Of a DNA stretch of 64,000 bases, positions 1 to 8,203 are shown in pieces. The DNA comes from Pseudomonas frederiksbergensis (GTDB taxonomy: Bacteria > Pseudomonadota > Gammaproteobacteria > Pseudomonadales > Pseudomonadaceae): contig NZ_CP017886.1 of the NCBI RefSeq assembly GCF_001874645.1, positions 1,116,001 to 1,180,000 on the forward strand, read 5' to 3'. The notes beneath the pieces were generated by a model. That model was not told the origin of the DNA. It searched no databases and worked only from the letters and a program-made list of their open reading frames with translations. The number at the start of each line of letters is the position of its first letter. The stretch's first letter is position 1. A program made the translations under genes and the position numbers.

Positions 1-60
1 TTTGCAGATGCCGTCTAAGCTCTGAAGGTGGTTTGACCCTGGCTTCACGGAGGATTGAAT

Positions 61-2508
61 ATGCTGCTGTTGTGGATACTGGTTCTGGTGGTCGGGATTG
101 CCTGGCTGGCTCACCGCCGCATCGCGCCCCTGCCCGCCCTGGGCATTGTGGCTGTGTATCTGCTGGCGATGGGTGTCTTCAGCCATGCTCGAGGCTGGCT
201 GCTGCTGATTTTCTGGATCGCGCTGGCCGCCGTGGCGGCGCCCCTGCTGCTGCCCGACCTGCGACGCAAATACTTCAGTGCCCCACTGTTCAACTGGTTT
301 CAGAAAACCCTGCCGCCGATGTCGCAAACCGAACGCGACGCTATCGATGCGGGCACCGTCTGGTGGGATGGCGAGCTGTTCAGCGGGCGTCCGGACTGGA
401 ACAAACTGCTGTCCTACCCCAAAGCGCAATTGAGCGAAGAAGAACAGGCGTTCATCGACGGCCCGACCGAAGAGCTCTGTGCCATGGTCAGCGACTGGCA
501 GATCGGCCAGACGATGGACCTGCCGGCAGAGGCCTGGGCGCACATCAAGCAGAATGGTTTTTTTGCCCTGATCATTCCCAAGGAATTCGGTGGCAAGGGG
601 TTTTCCGCCTACGCCCACTCGCAAGTAGCGATGAAACTGGCCACCCGCAGCGGCGACCTGGCATCGACAGTGATGGTGCCCAATTCCCTCGGTCCGGCCG
701 AGCTGTTGCTGCATTACGGCACCGATGAACAACGCAACCATTACCTGCCACGCCTGGCACGCGGCGACGACATCCCGTGTTTCGCGCTGACCGGCCCACT
801 CGCCGGCTCCGATGCGGGCGCCATGCCCGACACCGGGGTGATCTGCAAAGGTGAATGGGAAGGCCAGGAAACCCTGGGTCTTCGACTGAATTGGGAAAAA
901 CGCTACATCACCCTGGGTCCGGTCGCCACCCTGCTTGGCCTGGCGTTCAAGGCGTATGACCCGGACCATCTGCTGGGTGACCAAGAGGACCTTGGCATCA
1001 GCCTCGCGTTGATTCCGACCGACACCGCGGGGGTCGAAATCGGCCGACGCCACCTGCCCCTCGGCGCCGCCTTCATGAATGGCCCAAACGGCGGCAAGGA
1101 CGTGTTTGTACCGCTGGATTTCCTCATCGGCGGCCAGGAGATGCTCGGCAAAGGCTGGATGATGCTGATGAATTGCCTGTCGGTCGGGCGTTCGATCTCG
1201 CTGCCGGCAGTCGGCACCGGCGCGGCCAAGTTCACCAGCCTGGTGACCGGTCAATACGCTCAGGTTCGCGAGCAATTCAATGTGCCGCTGTCTGCCTTCG
1301 AAGGGATTCAGGAAGCGCTGGCCCGTATTGGCGGCAACGCCTGGATGATGGACGCCGCGCGCATGCTCACCGCCAACGCAGTGGATCTCGGCGAGAAACC
1401 GTCGGTGCTCTCGGCGATTCTCAAGTATCACCTCACCGAACGTGGTCGCGAGTGCATCAGCCATGCGATGGATGTGCATGGTGGCAAGGCGATCATCATG
1501 GGCCCCAACAACTACCTCGGGCGCAGCTGGCAAGGCGCGCCGATCTTCATCACGGTGGAAGGCGCGAACATCCTTTCACGCAATTTGATGATTTTTGGTC
1601 AAGGCGCGATCCGTTGCCATCCGTTCGTACTCAAGGAAATGGCCCTCGCCGGCCGTGAAGACAAGGATCAGGCACTGAAGGAATTCGACGGCCTGCTGCT
1701 CAAGCACATCGGTTTCGCCGTGAGCAACGCCGCCAGCACCTTGGTGCTGAACCTCGGCGTCGGGCATTTCGAACACCTCCCGGGAGACAAACCCAGCCAG
1801 GGCTACTTCCGTGCCCTCAACCGTCAGGCAGCAGCATTCGCCCTGCTCGCCGACCTGAGCATGATGTTGCTGGGTGGTGAACTGAAACGTCACGAGCGTC
1901 TGTCGGCCCGACTCGGCGATGTACTGAGCAACCTGTACCTGGCCTCTGCCGCCCTCAAGCGTTACCACGACCTCGATTCACCAGAGCACATGGCGCCGCT
2001 GTTTACCTGGGCCATGGAAGAGAGTCTCGGCCAGTCGGAACGGGCGCTAGATGAACTACTGAACAACTTCCCGAGCAAGGTGCTGGGTTGCCTGATGCGG
2101 GTGATCGTGTTCCCGTTCGGTCGCCGTCACAAAGGGCCGTCGGACAAACTCGGTGCCGAGGTGGCTGCGGTCATTGGCCGGGCCAAGGGCGACCCGACGC
2201 TCGAAGAGTTGCTGGGGGGTTGCTACCGTCCGCAATCGGTCGAGGACCCGGTCGGCGCCCTGCAACATGCCTGCGACCTGCTGAGTGCCGCACAGCCGCT
2301 ACAGAAAAAAATGCACTTTGCGCTCAAGAGCGGGCAGTTCAAACCGAGTGCCGGGGAGCCTGTCATCGACGCCGCCCTGGAGGCCGGCGTGCTGCAAGCA
2401 GCAGAAGCGCATACCTTGCGTGAGGCCGAAGCCGCGCGGCGCAAAGTGATTGACGTCGATGACTTTTCCAAGGAACAGCTTGAGCTGGCGAAGGGCAAGA
2501 CCCGCTAA
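61..2508 (+). CDS. fadE: Acyl-CoA dehydrogenase, FadE type
   Basis: An 815-residue protein of the long FadE class (E. coli FadE is about 814 residues), which catalyses the first, FAD-dependent step of fatty-acid beta-oxidation. The first ~75 residues hold two or three hydrophobic segments, so it is probably membrane-attached, as expected for FadE. Typical acyl-CoA dehydrogenase stretches follow, such as IPKEFGGKGFSAYAHSQ near residue 175, GPNNYLGRSWQGAPI near 485 and VEGANILSRNLM near 500. A C-terminal extension of the DUF1974 type makes up the last ~280 residues. The ATG at 61 is preferred over an in-frame TTG at 55 because CGGAGGA ends six bases upstream. A strong terminator follows at 2539. 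It is probably monocistronic here. The family call is firm; chain-length preference cannot be read from the sequence. Confidence 0.93.
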   Translation: MLLLWILVLVVGIAWLAHRRIAPLPALGIVAVYLLAMGVFSHARGWLLLIFWIALAAVAAPLLLPDLRRKYFSAPLFNWFQKTLPPMSQTERDAIDAGTVWWDGELFSGRPDWNKLLSYPKAQLSEEEQAFIDGPTEELCAMVSDWQIGQTMDLPAEAWAHIKQNGFFALIIPKEFGGKGFSAYAHSQVAMKLATRSGDLASTVMVPNSLGPAELLLHYGTDEQRNHYLPRLARGDDIPCFALTGPLAGSDAGAMPDTGVICKGEWEGQETLGLRLNWEKRYITLGPVATLLGLAFKAYDPDHLLGDQEDLGISLALIPTDTAGVEIGRRHLPLGAAFMNGPNGGKDVFVPLDFLIGGQEMLGKGWMMLMNCLSVGRSISLPAVGTGAAKFTSLVTGQYAQVREQFNVPLSAFEGIQEALARIGGNAWMMDAARMLTANAVDLGEKPSVLSAILKYHLTERGRECISHAMDVHGGKAIIMGPNNYLGRSWQGAPIFITVEGANILSRNLMIFGQGAIRCHPFVLKEMALAGREDKDQALKEFDGLLLKHIGFAVSNAASTLVLNLGVGHFEHLPGDKPSQGYFRALNRQAAAFALLADLSMMLLGGELKRHERLSARLGDVLSNLYLASAALKRYHDLDSPEHMAPLFTWAMEESLGQSERALDELLNNFPSKVLGCLMRVIVFPFGRRHKGPSDKLGAEVAAVIGRAKGDPTLEELLGGCYRPQSVEDPVGALQHACDLLSAAQPLQKKMHFALKSGQFKPSAGEPVIDAALEAGVLQAAEAHTLREAEAARRKVIDVDDFSKEQLELAKGKTR

Positions 2509-2538
2509 CGCGGTGGCTCGTCCGGCGGGTCAAGGGTG

Positions 2539-2583
2539 AAAAGCGGGCGCTGGAGCTATATACTCCGGCGCCCGTTTTGCTTT
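2539..2583 (+). terminator. Rho-independent terminator after fadE
   Basis: A twelve-base-pair GC-rich stem (CGGGCGCTGGAG pairing with CTCCGGCGCCCG, one G-T pair) with a seven-base loop. It is flanked by an A-run on the left and TTTTGCTTT on the right. It sits 30 bases after the fadE stop and just ahead of the next gene. Confidence 0.75.
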
Positions 2584-2603
2584 AGTTCTAGAGGACTCCC
2601 GTT

Positions 2604-3002
2604 ATGCTCGACCAAACTCTCGTCCAGCTCGACCTCCTGCGCAGTATCCTGGTCGCTGTCGGTGAAGCCGAGCAGGTTCCAGACGAAAGCCATGCCCTGT
2701 TCCTGGAGCGCTTCGACGAACTGCGTGCGTCGCTGCCAATCGATCCGATCGAAAGCCAATACCTGGGTCAGGACATTCTTTGTCAGGTCATCACCCGTTA
2801 TCCGCAAATTGCCCACCTGGTCCCCCGCGACCTGTTGTGGTATTTCGCCGGCGACTGCCTGCACTACATGCCCGACGATGAAATTGCTCTGTACCAGGCA
2901 CTGGAAGAACGTCGTTACGAAGCCGAACAGAATGACGAACCGTTCGACTGGAACCAGGAAAAACAACTGCTGGCCCTGTCGAACCAGGACAGCAAGCACT
3001 GA
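2604..3002 (+). CDS. Conserved Pseudomonas protein (PA2817-like)
   Basis: A 132-residue soluble, acidic protein with no signal peptide or membrane segment. From memory it matches a small conserved family next to the fadE-type gene in Pseudomonas (PA2817 in P. aeruginosa), and the position directly after fadE agrees. Recognisable stretches are LPIDPIESQYLGQD and LLWYFAGDCLHYMPDDEI. It starts at an ATG 20 bases after the fadE terminator, preceded by TCTAGAGGACTCCCGTT with a usable AGAGGA. A terminator follows 17 bases after its stop. No biochemical function is known to me and I assign none. Confidence 0.8.
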   Translation: MLDQTLVQLDLLRSILVAVGEAEQVPDESHALFLERFDELRASLPIDPIESQYLGQDILCQVITRYPQIAHLVPRDLLWYFAGDCLHYMPDDEIALYQALEERRYEAEQNDEPFDWNQEKQLLALSNQDSKH

Positions 3003-3018
3003 TCCCCGATCAGATATG

Positions 3019-3056
3019 CAAAAGGCCCGCACGGTTATCCCGGCGGGCCTTTTTAT
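3019..3056 (+). terminator. Rho-independent terminator
   Basis: AAAGGCCCGC pairs with GCGGGCCTTT around a short loop and is followed by TTTTATTG. It ends the small gene upstream and lies just before the convergent LysR gene, for which it could also serve. Confidence 0.8.
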
Positions 3057-3068
3057 TGTGTCCGGACA

Positions 3069-4067
3069 TCAGAGCAATCCATCACTCTCCGGCAACTCAT
3101 ACGCCGCCGCGACCTTGCCCGAACCACTGAACTTTCCCGGCTTGCTCAGTGTCGGCTCCTTCTCCAGGCACGCCACCAGATAATCGATAAACACTCGAAG
3201 CTTGGGCGGTAAATAGCGTGTCGGCGAATGCAGCAGCCAGGCGCCGCCATGATAAGACGCCAGAAAGGTCCAGTCCGGCAGGACTTGCACAATCAATCCT
3301 TGTTCAAGCGCATAACGCGCCGTGAAGTACGGCAAGCTACCAATCCCGATGTGTTGCAGAACCGCCCCCAGCCGCACGCCCGTGTGATTGGCAGCGTACC
3401 GGCCACGGACACCGACGGTCACCGCCTGGGTGCCTTTCTTGAATTTCCAGCGGGCATCGCTCGGCGTTTCGCCCAGATAGATACAGCTGTGATTGAGCAA
3501 GTCATGGGGATGGCTCGGCGTTCCGTGTTCAGCCAGGTATTGCGGGGTTGCGCAGAGCAAATGATCGATGGTCAGCAACTGCCGGCCGACCAGCCCGGCC
3601 GGTGGGCGATCAGTAATGCGAATCGCCAGGTCGACATGATCGTCGATCAAATCGACCTGACGATCCTCAAGTAGCAGCTCTACATCGACTTTGGGATAAC
3701 GACGCAGAAATTCCGGCATATGCGGATGAATCACGAATCGTCCCACCGCCTTCGGCACGCTGACCCGCACCAGTCCTTCAGCTTCATGGGTGAACTGGCC
3801 ACTGATTTCCATCACTGACCGGGCGGCGCTGACCATTTCCTGACAGCGCTTGAACACCTCTTCGCCACCGTCACTCAGACGTAACTTGCGCGTGGTCCGC
3901 TGCAACAACCGCGTGGCCAGCGCCTTCTCCAGGCGCGAGATGCTGCGACTCACCGCCGAAGGCGACGAGCCCAGTTGTCGAGCGGCCTCCGAGAAGCTTC
4001 CGGTCTCGACAACCTTGACGAAAATCGCCATTTCACCCAGCAACGGCAGCGGTAGATTTATGCTCAC
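3069..4067 (-). CDS. LysR-family transcriptional regulator
   Basis: A 332-residue LysR regulator. The N-terminal winged helix-turn-helix is clear: FVKVVETGSFSEAARQLG then SPSAVSRSISRLEKALATRL, residues ~15-55. A substrate-binding-like effector domain covers ~95-300. The N-terminal pattern and general layout resemble the CrgA/AaeR-like group of LysR regulators common in Pseudomonas. It is transcribed away from the AlaX-like gene, and the 90-base gap between them is AT-rich and likely holds both promoters. LysR regulators often control a divergent neighbour, so the AlaX/oxygenase/exporter genes are candidate targets. That is inference only. Confidence 0.9.
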   Translation of the reverse strand: MSINLPLPLLGEMAIFVKVVETGSFSEAARQLGSSPSAVSRSISRLEKALATRLLQRTTRKLRLSDGGEEVFKRCQEMVSAARSVMEISGQFTHEAEGLVRVSVPKAVGRFVIHPHMPEFLRRYPKVDVELLLEDRQVDLIDDHVDLAIRITDRPPAGLVGRQLLTIDHLLCATPQYLAEHGTPSHPHDLLNHSCIYLGETPSDARWKFKKGTQAVTVGVRGRYAANHTGVRLGAVLQHIGIGSLPYFTARYALEQGLIVQVLPDWTFLASYHGGAWLLHSPTRYLPPKLRVFIDYLVACLEKEPTLSKPGKFSGSGKVAAAYELPESDGLL

Positions 4068-4157
4068 AGCGCAACAGTCCTTTGATGTTTGAACGGATTA
4101 TCACGCTATTCCAGCCTTCATATAATAAAAATAGAAACTTTAATAAGGGCATGGAAT

Positions 4158-4784
4158 ATGACGCTTCGCCTCTTTTTCCATAGTGATGACCTCAAAGCCA
4201 ATGTGGAAGTCCTGGATTGCACGCCCTGTGAGAACGAGTTCGCCGTGGTACTGCGCGCCACATTGTTTCACCCACAGGGCGGTGGTCAGCCTTGTGATAC
4301 CGGCTGGATCGGTGAAAGCCAGGTGCTGCGGGTAGCCCAGGAGCCGGAGCGAATCGTGCACTACGTCGACCAACCGGTAAAACCGGGAATGACTTCGATC
4401 AAGGTCGACGAAGAGCGCCGTCAGCTCAACAGTCGTTTGCATTCAGCCGGCCACTTGATCGGTCACTTCGCCGAAACCCAGGGCTGGACGCCGATCAAGG
4501 CGCACCACTGGCCAGGCGAAGGCCGGGTTACGTTCCAGCCAGGGGAAACGTCGCAAGAGCTCGACGCCGAGGTGATGCAAAATGCCCTCGCACAGTGGAT
4601 TGCCGACGACCTGCCGCGCCTGACTTCGCTGCGTGAAGGCGCGCGGGAAATCGGTTTCGGCGAGTTGCCCGCCTATGGCTGCGGCGGCACTCATGTACGG
4701 CGCCTACAGGAATTAGGCACGGTCACGATCGCGTCCCTCTCGCAGAAGAAGGGCACGCTTTCAGTTCGCTACGACGTGGACTGA
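4158..4784 (+). CDS. AlaX-like alanyl-tRNA editing hydrolase
   Basis: A 208-residue protein matching the free-standing AlaX editing domain, which deacylates mischarged Ser- or Gly-tRNA(Ala) in the cytoplasm. Visible family marks are the glycine-rich LFHPQGGGQPCDTGW near residue 40, the zinc-binding HxxxH inside HSAGHLIGHF near 95, and the C...H pair in YGCGGTHV near 178. There is no synthetase catalytic domain, so it is not a fragment of AlaS. The start at 4158 was chosen over upstream in-frame codons because the protein then begins at the conserved beta strand; GGGCATGGAAT upstream is a modest ribosome site. It is followed at 57 bases by the oxygenase gene. Confidence 0.85.
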   Translation: MTLRLFFHSDDLKANVEVLDCTPCENEFAVVLRATLFHPQGGGQPCDTGWIGESQVLRVAQEPERIVHYVDQPVKPGMTSIKVDEERRQLNSRLHSAGHLIGHFAETQGWTPIKAHHWPGEGRVTFQPGETSQELDAEVMQNALAQWIADDLPRLTSLREGAREIGFGELPAYGCGGTHVRRLQELGTVTIASLSQKKGTLSVRYDVD

Positions 4785-4841
4785 AGCCTGGGGAGCCCGC
4801 GCTCGCGGGATCGACGACAATCTGATAGATGGACCTAAGAC

Positions 4842-5612
4842 ATGATGCTTGACGTCGAGCGTCTCGATGAGACGTGCATACAAAAGCTGGCCAACGAAGA
4901 AGTACTCGCCATTCGGCTAAAGAACTTTATTGCAGAACCGCTCGCTATCCAGATCGGCGACAAGATTCTTGCCCCCGGCTTTGAAGGCTACATCAACGCC
5001 CCCAGCATCGGTCGTATCGGCATGGCGTTCTATGAGGCGGAAAACCAGCCCCTGCTGATCGAAGACTATTTCGAGCGAGCCACCTCCAACATCGCCGAAC
5101 TGCGGGCCCGTTGCGCGCCTTACTCCTCACCTGTCGACACCCTGCGCTGCATGCTCGACGAGTCCTGGCCGGCGGGCGCTCACCTGGAAAACCTCTACGG
5201 CCGCAAGATGTACGTCGGCCTGTCTCGCGTGGTCAAACCCGGGGTGTGCTTTCTCGCCCATCACGACATTTTCGCCAAGGACGCCCCCGACAGCTTTCAG
5301 GCCAAAAGCCTGGAGGCGCAATTTGCCTGCAACGTTTACCTGAATATGCCAACCGAAGGTGGCGCGCTACAGATGTGGGACCACGACATCTCGCCGGACC
5401 AGTTTGACGAAATGCGCGGCAACAGTTATGGCATCGACCCCGCCCTGCTCGGCCCTCCCACTTTGGAAATTCGCCCTGAGCCTGGCGATTTCATCATGTT
5501 CAACTCGCGGTGCATGCACTCGGTGACCCCGGGTGTGGCCGACCCGCGATTGAGTCTGTCGTTTTTTGTCGGTTATCGCGGCAACGCCTCACCCCTTACT
5601 TTCTGGAGTTGA
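4842..5612 (+). CDS. 2OG-Fe(II) oxygenase
   Basis: A 256-residue protein with the double-stranded beta-helix signature of Fe(II)/2-oxoglutarate dioxygenases. The first half of the metal triad is the HxD in LAHHDIFAKD (~residue 145), the distal histidine is in MHSVTPG (~227), and the 2OG-binding arginine is in DPRLSLSFF. An aspartate rather than glycine or alanine in HxD points to hydroxylation or oxidation, not halogenation. The substrate is unknown. It is encoded immediately before a LysE-type exporter, and the two reading frames are separated by a single base, so they are surely co-transcribed. That suggests the pair modifies and exports, or detoxifies, an amino-acid-like molecule (inference). 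Confidence 0.8.
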   Translation: MMLDVERLDETCIQKLANEEVLAIRLKNFIAEPLAIQIGDKILAPGFEGYINAPSIGRIGMAFYEAENQPLLIEDYFERATSNIAELRARCAPYSSPVDTLRCMLDESWPAGAHLENLYGRKMYVGLSRVVKPGVCFLAHHDIFAKDAPDSFQAKSLEAQFACNVYLNMPTEGGALQMWDHDISPDQFDEMRGNSYGIDPALLGPPTLEIRPEPGDFIMFNSRCMHSVTPGVADPRLSLSFFVGYRGNASPLTFWS

Positions 5613-5613
5613 A

Positions 5614-6252
5614 ATGCTTTCGAACTACCTAGGCGAATTCCTTGCACTGGCGACGATCCACTTTCTCGCCGTCGTTGCGCCAGGGCCTGATTTTGCAGTG
5701 ACTATTCGCCAGAGCGTGCGATTTGGGCGTCTGGTCGGGATATGCACCGCACTTGGCATTGGCGCGGGCATTTCGGTGCATGTGCTATACACCTTGCTTG
5801 GGGTCGGCGCTCTGATGCACACCACTCCCTGGCTGCTGACCGTGGCCAAGGTCGTGGGTGGCGCTTACATTCTTTACCTCGGCGTGAGCCTGCTGCGCAG
5901 CAAACCCAAATCGGCGATTGAAGGTGACCAGGTTGCACAAGAGCCAAGTGAGCAGCAGACCTTGCTCAAGGCATTCACCACGGGGTTTCTGACCAACGCC
6001 ACCAACCCCAAGGCCACGCTGTTCTTCCTGGCGATTTTCACCACCATCATCAGCGCCTCGACACCGTTGAAGGTTCAGGCGCTGTACGGGTTGTGGATGT
6101 GTTTCGTGAACGCTTTGTGGTTCGTGATAGTTGCGCTGTTCTTTTCCAGCGCTCGGGTGCGACTGATGTTCATGCGTATGGGCCACTGGTTCGAGCGAAC
6201 CATGGGGGTGATCCTGATTCTGTTTGCGGGACGCCTGATTCTGTCCATGTAA
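5614..6252 (+). CDS. LysE/RhtB-family amino-acid exporter
   Basis: A 212-residue inner-membrane protein of the LysE/RhtB superfamily. Evidence is the VAPGPDFAVTIRQS motif near residue 20, about six hydrophobic segments, and FLTNATNPKATLFFLAIF near 130. The ATG at 5614 is preceded by CTGGAGTTGAA and starts one base after the oxygenase stop. The last 136 bases of this gene (6116-6251) are repeated perfectly at 15565-15700, so the 3' end is the left boundary repeat of the 9.3-kb island. The reading frame is intact, so the exporter should still work. Confidence 0.88.
   Translation: MLSNYLGEFLALATIHFLAVVAPGPDFAVTIRQSVRFGRLVGICTALGIGAGISVHVLYTLLGVGALMHTTPWLLTVAKVVGGAYILYLGVSLLRSKPKSAIEGDQVAQEPSEQQTLLKAFTTGFLTNATNPKATLFFLAIFTTIISASTPLKVQALYGLWMCFVNALWFVIVALFFSSARVRLMFMRMGHWFERTMGVILILFAGRLILSM
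6116..6251 (+). repeat. Left copy of 136-bp direct repeat (island boundary)
   Basis: This is the 3' end of the LysE-type gene, from TGTGGTTCGTGATAG to CTGTCCATGTA. It is identical base for base to 15565-15700. The two copies bracket an AT-rich segment whose composition and gene content differ sharply from both flanks. Confidence 0.95.
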
Positions 6253-6265
6253 GACGAAACATAAC

Positions 6266-6302
6266 GTAAAAGGACCGTCCAGTCAGACTGGTGGGTCTTT
6301 TC
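6266..6302 (+). terminator. Probable terminator after lysE-type gene
   Basis: AAAAGGACC is mirrored by GGGTCTTTT, with an inner CCAGTC-A-GACTGG hairpin and a T-rich tail. It sits 14 bases after the exporter stop. The right-hand copy of the 3' end (15565-15700) lacks this downstream sequence. Confidence 0.6.
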
Positions 6303-6322
6303 TATCGTCGAGTTGACAGGTA

Positions 6323-6351
6323 TCACAAATAGCGCGTGATCAAAAACGCCG
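6323..6351 (+). repeat. Left copy of a 29-bp island-end repeat
   Basis: Reads TCACAAATAGCGCGTGATC and onward. It matches 15516-15544 at about 25 of 29 positions in the same orientation. It overlaps the start of the tRNA-Gly fossil and also resembles 34565-34585 beside the functional tRNA-Gly. Confidence 0.6.
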
Positions 6352-6400
6352 CTCAATGAGCGGTGCTTTTACTAAATATGGAGCGGAAAACCAGACTCTG
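6342..6400 (-). pseudogene. Decayed tRNA-Gly 3' end plus its terminator
   Basis: The segment AACGCCGCTCAATGAGCGG-(gap)-AAATATGGAGCGG closely copies 34578-34632, the terminator and 3' end of the functional tRNA-Gly(GCC). The last ~20 bases of the tRNA match at 18 of 20 positions, then similarity stops abruptly. The rest of the tRNA is absent. A partial tRNA 3' end at an island border is the usual trace of integration at a tRNA gene. Confidence 0.7.
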
Positions 6401-7007
6401 ATCCGGCTGAGTCTACAGAAACGTAATGCCTTCCCTGGGTCTTGCAAGGCATGCATAGCATCGCTCCAAGGCCGCTTAACATAGAGCCGAGCGAAATAAA
6501 GTGCGGATCGACGGAAGATCCATGCCGTACATATCCAGTAAACAATTAAATTATGAAAACGTTAAGACAGACTTTACAGCACACACCATTAGAGCTAAAA
6601 AATAGACTCACACTCATAGTTCATACTAGAACATTTATTCTGTCAAATCGTTCAACCCGCATCATAAATTCGGCGCAATTCTATCGGAGGGGATAACACT
6701 GTAATTACAGAAACTTTTCAAATTTTCTTACTACTATGGATGGCCAATTCTACTTCACAGAGGCCACCCAACCAAACTTTAACCCGGTGTGAGTACCACA
6801 AGTAAAAGCAGACTCAACACACAGCATAGATCATGCCAGCGACTCGCAAAACCACCAACCTGTGAGCTAACACAACAATAATATCCTTAGTCAGCGTCTA
6901 TAACCTAAAAACTCACTGGAGATAGACATACAAGTGCTTACACGCAATATAGCGCTAAGCACTTCGCTCTATTACTCCAAGGGCCATGACATAATGGAAG
7001 CACAGAA

Positions 7008-8004
7008 ATGCACGATCTTCGTCAACTTCGACACTTTGTTGCTATTGCTGAAAGCTGTAACTTTGCCCGCGCAGCAGAGATCGTCAATATCACCCAGCCT
7101 GCATTATCACGCAGTTTACAGGCCTTGGAGCGGACATTGAACTGTCAATTGCTGGACCGTTCCTCCCGGGGCGCTAATCTAACCGTACAGGGCCATCTCG
7201 TACTGGAACATGCACGTAGCCTTTTGACAGCCAGTAGAGGACTGAAGAACGCAGTAGATAGATTGAATAATCTTGAATGCGGTGAACTACTCCTGGGGGC
7301 AAGCCCTTCACCCTCAGCTATATTGATACCCCGCGCGCTTGGAGTTCTGATTACGCGCCACCCTCAGGTTCGATCTTTATTAACCATCGACAACTGGTTC
7401 AAGCTTCGTGAACAGTTGCTGAGTAACCATATTGAAATGTATGTCGCAGATATCAGGGAAGTGCTTGATGACCCTATGCTGATCATTGAACAACTGCATA
7501 ATTTTCCTGTCATGGTATTCTGCCAACCACAGCACCCCCTCTTGGAATGCATCAACTTATCTCCCGATCAACTCGCTCACTACCCTATGGCCTGCGCTCA
7601 ACTACCAACCGACAAGACACTGGGTATCGGCCGGCTGAACAAACGCACCCCCCCCTATCAGCTTCAAGTGCGATAGTTTCGCTGTACTCAATCAGTTAGT
7701 ACGGGAAAGCGACGCACTCGGTCTGGCCCCATGGGATGTTCTGGCCGATCAAGTTAATGCTGGCCAAATTGCCGTCCTACCAGTCCCTAAAATCTTACTG
7801 AATGAAAGATCTGCCTATGGAATCGTGAGCCGCAGAGGACAAAGTCTCTCACCCGCAGCAGCAGCCTTGAAAATCATCTTGCGGGAGGAAAATGAGCGGA
7901 CTCATGCACGTCTTTGTGGCAATGGACAACCACACCCCGCCGACACGGCGCAAGAGCTGCGCAGTGAATGGATATCGAGTGCCATTACAAAGCTGCAACA
8001 GTAG
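7008..8004 (+). pseudogene. LysR-family regulator, frameshifted at an 8-C run
   Basis: The first 222 codons encode a LysR protein: helix-turn-helix in FARAAEIVNITQPALSRSLQ (~residues 18-38), then the start of the effector domain. The frame then ends at 7676. At 7648-7655 there is a run of eight C. Reading on one base later restores about 115 residues of normal LysR C-terminus (FAVLNQLVRESDALGLAPWD, then VLPVPKILLNERSAYGIVSR) to a stop at 8002-8004. Seven C would give one intact ~330-residue protein. Either this is a real null or phase-variable allele, or a homopolymer sequencing error. It converges on the six-gene cassette and is the only regulator in the island. Confidence 0.8.
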
Positions 8005-8108
8005 TACAACTGCTTATGGCGACTCACATCATGAAAGATCAATAAAACCTTTTGTTAAACGGCGCATTCTACACGGGTCGCTGCAACAAAAGTCTATCGA
8101 TCCCGAGC

Positions 8109-8141
8109 GGATAACTCCTCATCGAGAATGAGGAGTTATCC
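8109..8141. terminator. Perfect 14-bp inverted repeat between convergent genes
   Basis: GGATAACTCCTCAT, a five-base loop, then its exact complement. There is no clear T-run, but its location between the convergent LysR and SDR genes favours a bidirectional transcription stop over an operator. Confidence 0.5.
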
Positions 8142-8203
8142 CCAGCAGAACAAACGTCATTACTGAATCTGGAAAGACCTGAGGCACCTAAAATTTTACC
8201 ATG

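Larger units (their letters stand above)
6253..7007. other. Non-coding left end of the island
   Basis: About 750 bases with no credible gene. It holds the exporter terminator, the tRNA-Gly fossil, and an AT-rich stretch (6530-6960) that probably carries the promoter of the LysR gene at 7008. No integrase or transposase fragment could be read in any frame. Confidence 0.6.

Noticed and set aside
4158..4784. A fragment of alanyl-tRNA synthetase
   Set aside because: The protein is a complete editing domain with both zinc-binding motifs and a normal free-standing length.
4842..5612. A 2OG-dependent halogenase
   Set aside because: The HxD aspartate is present; halogenases of this type have glycine or alanine there.
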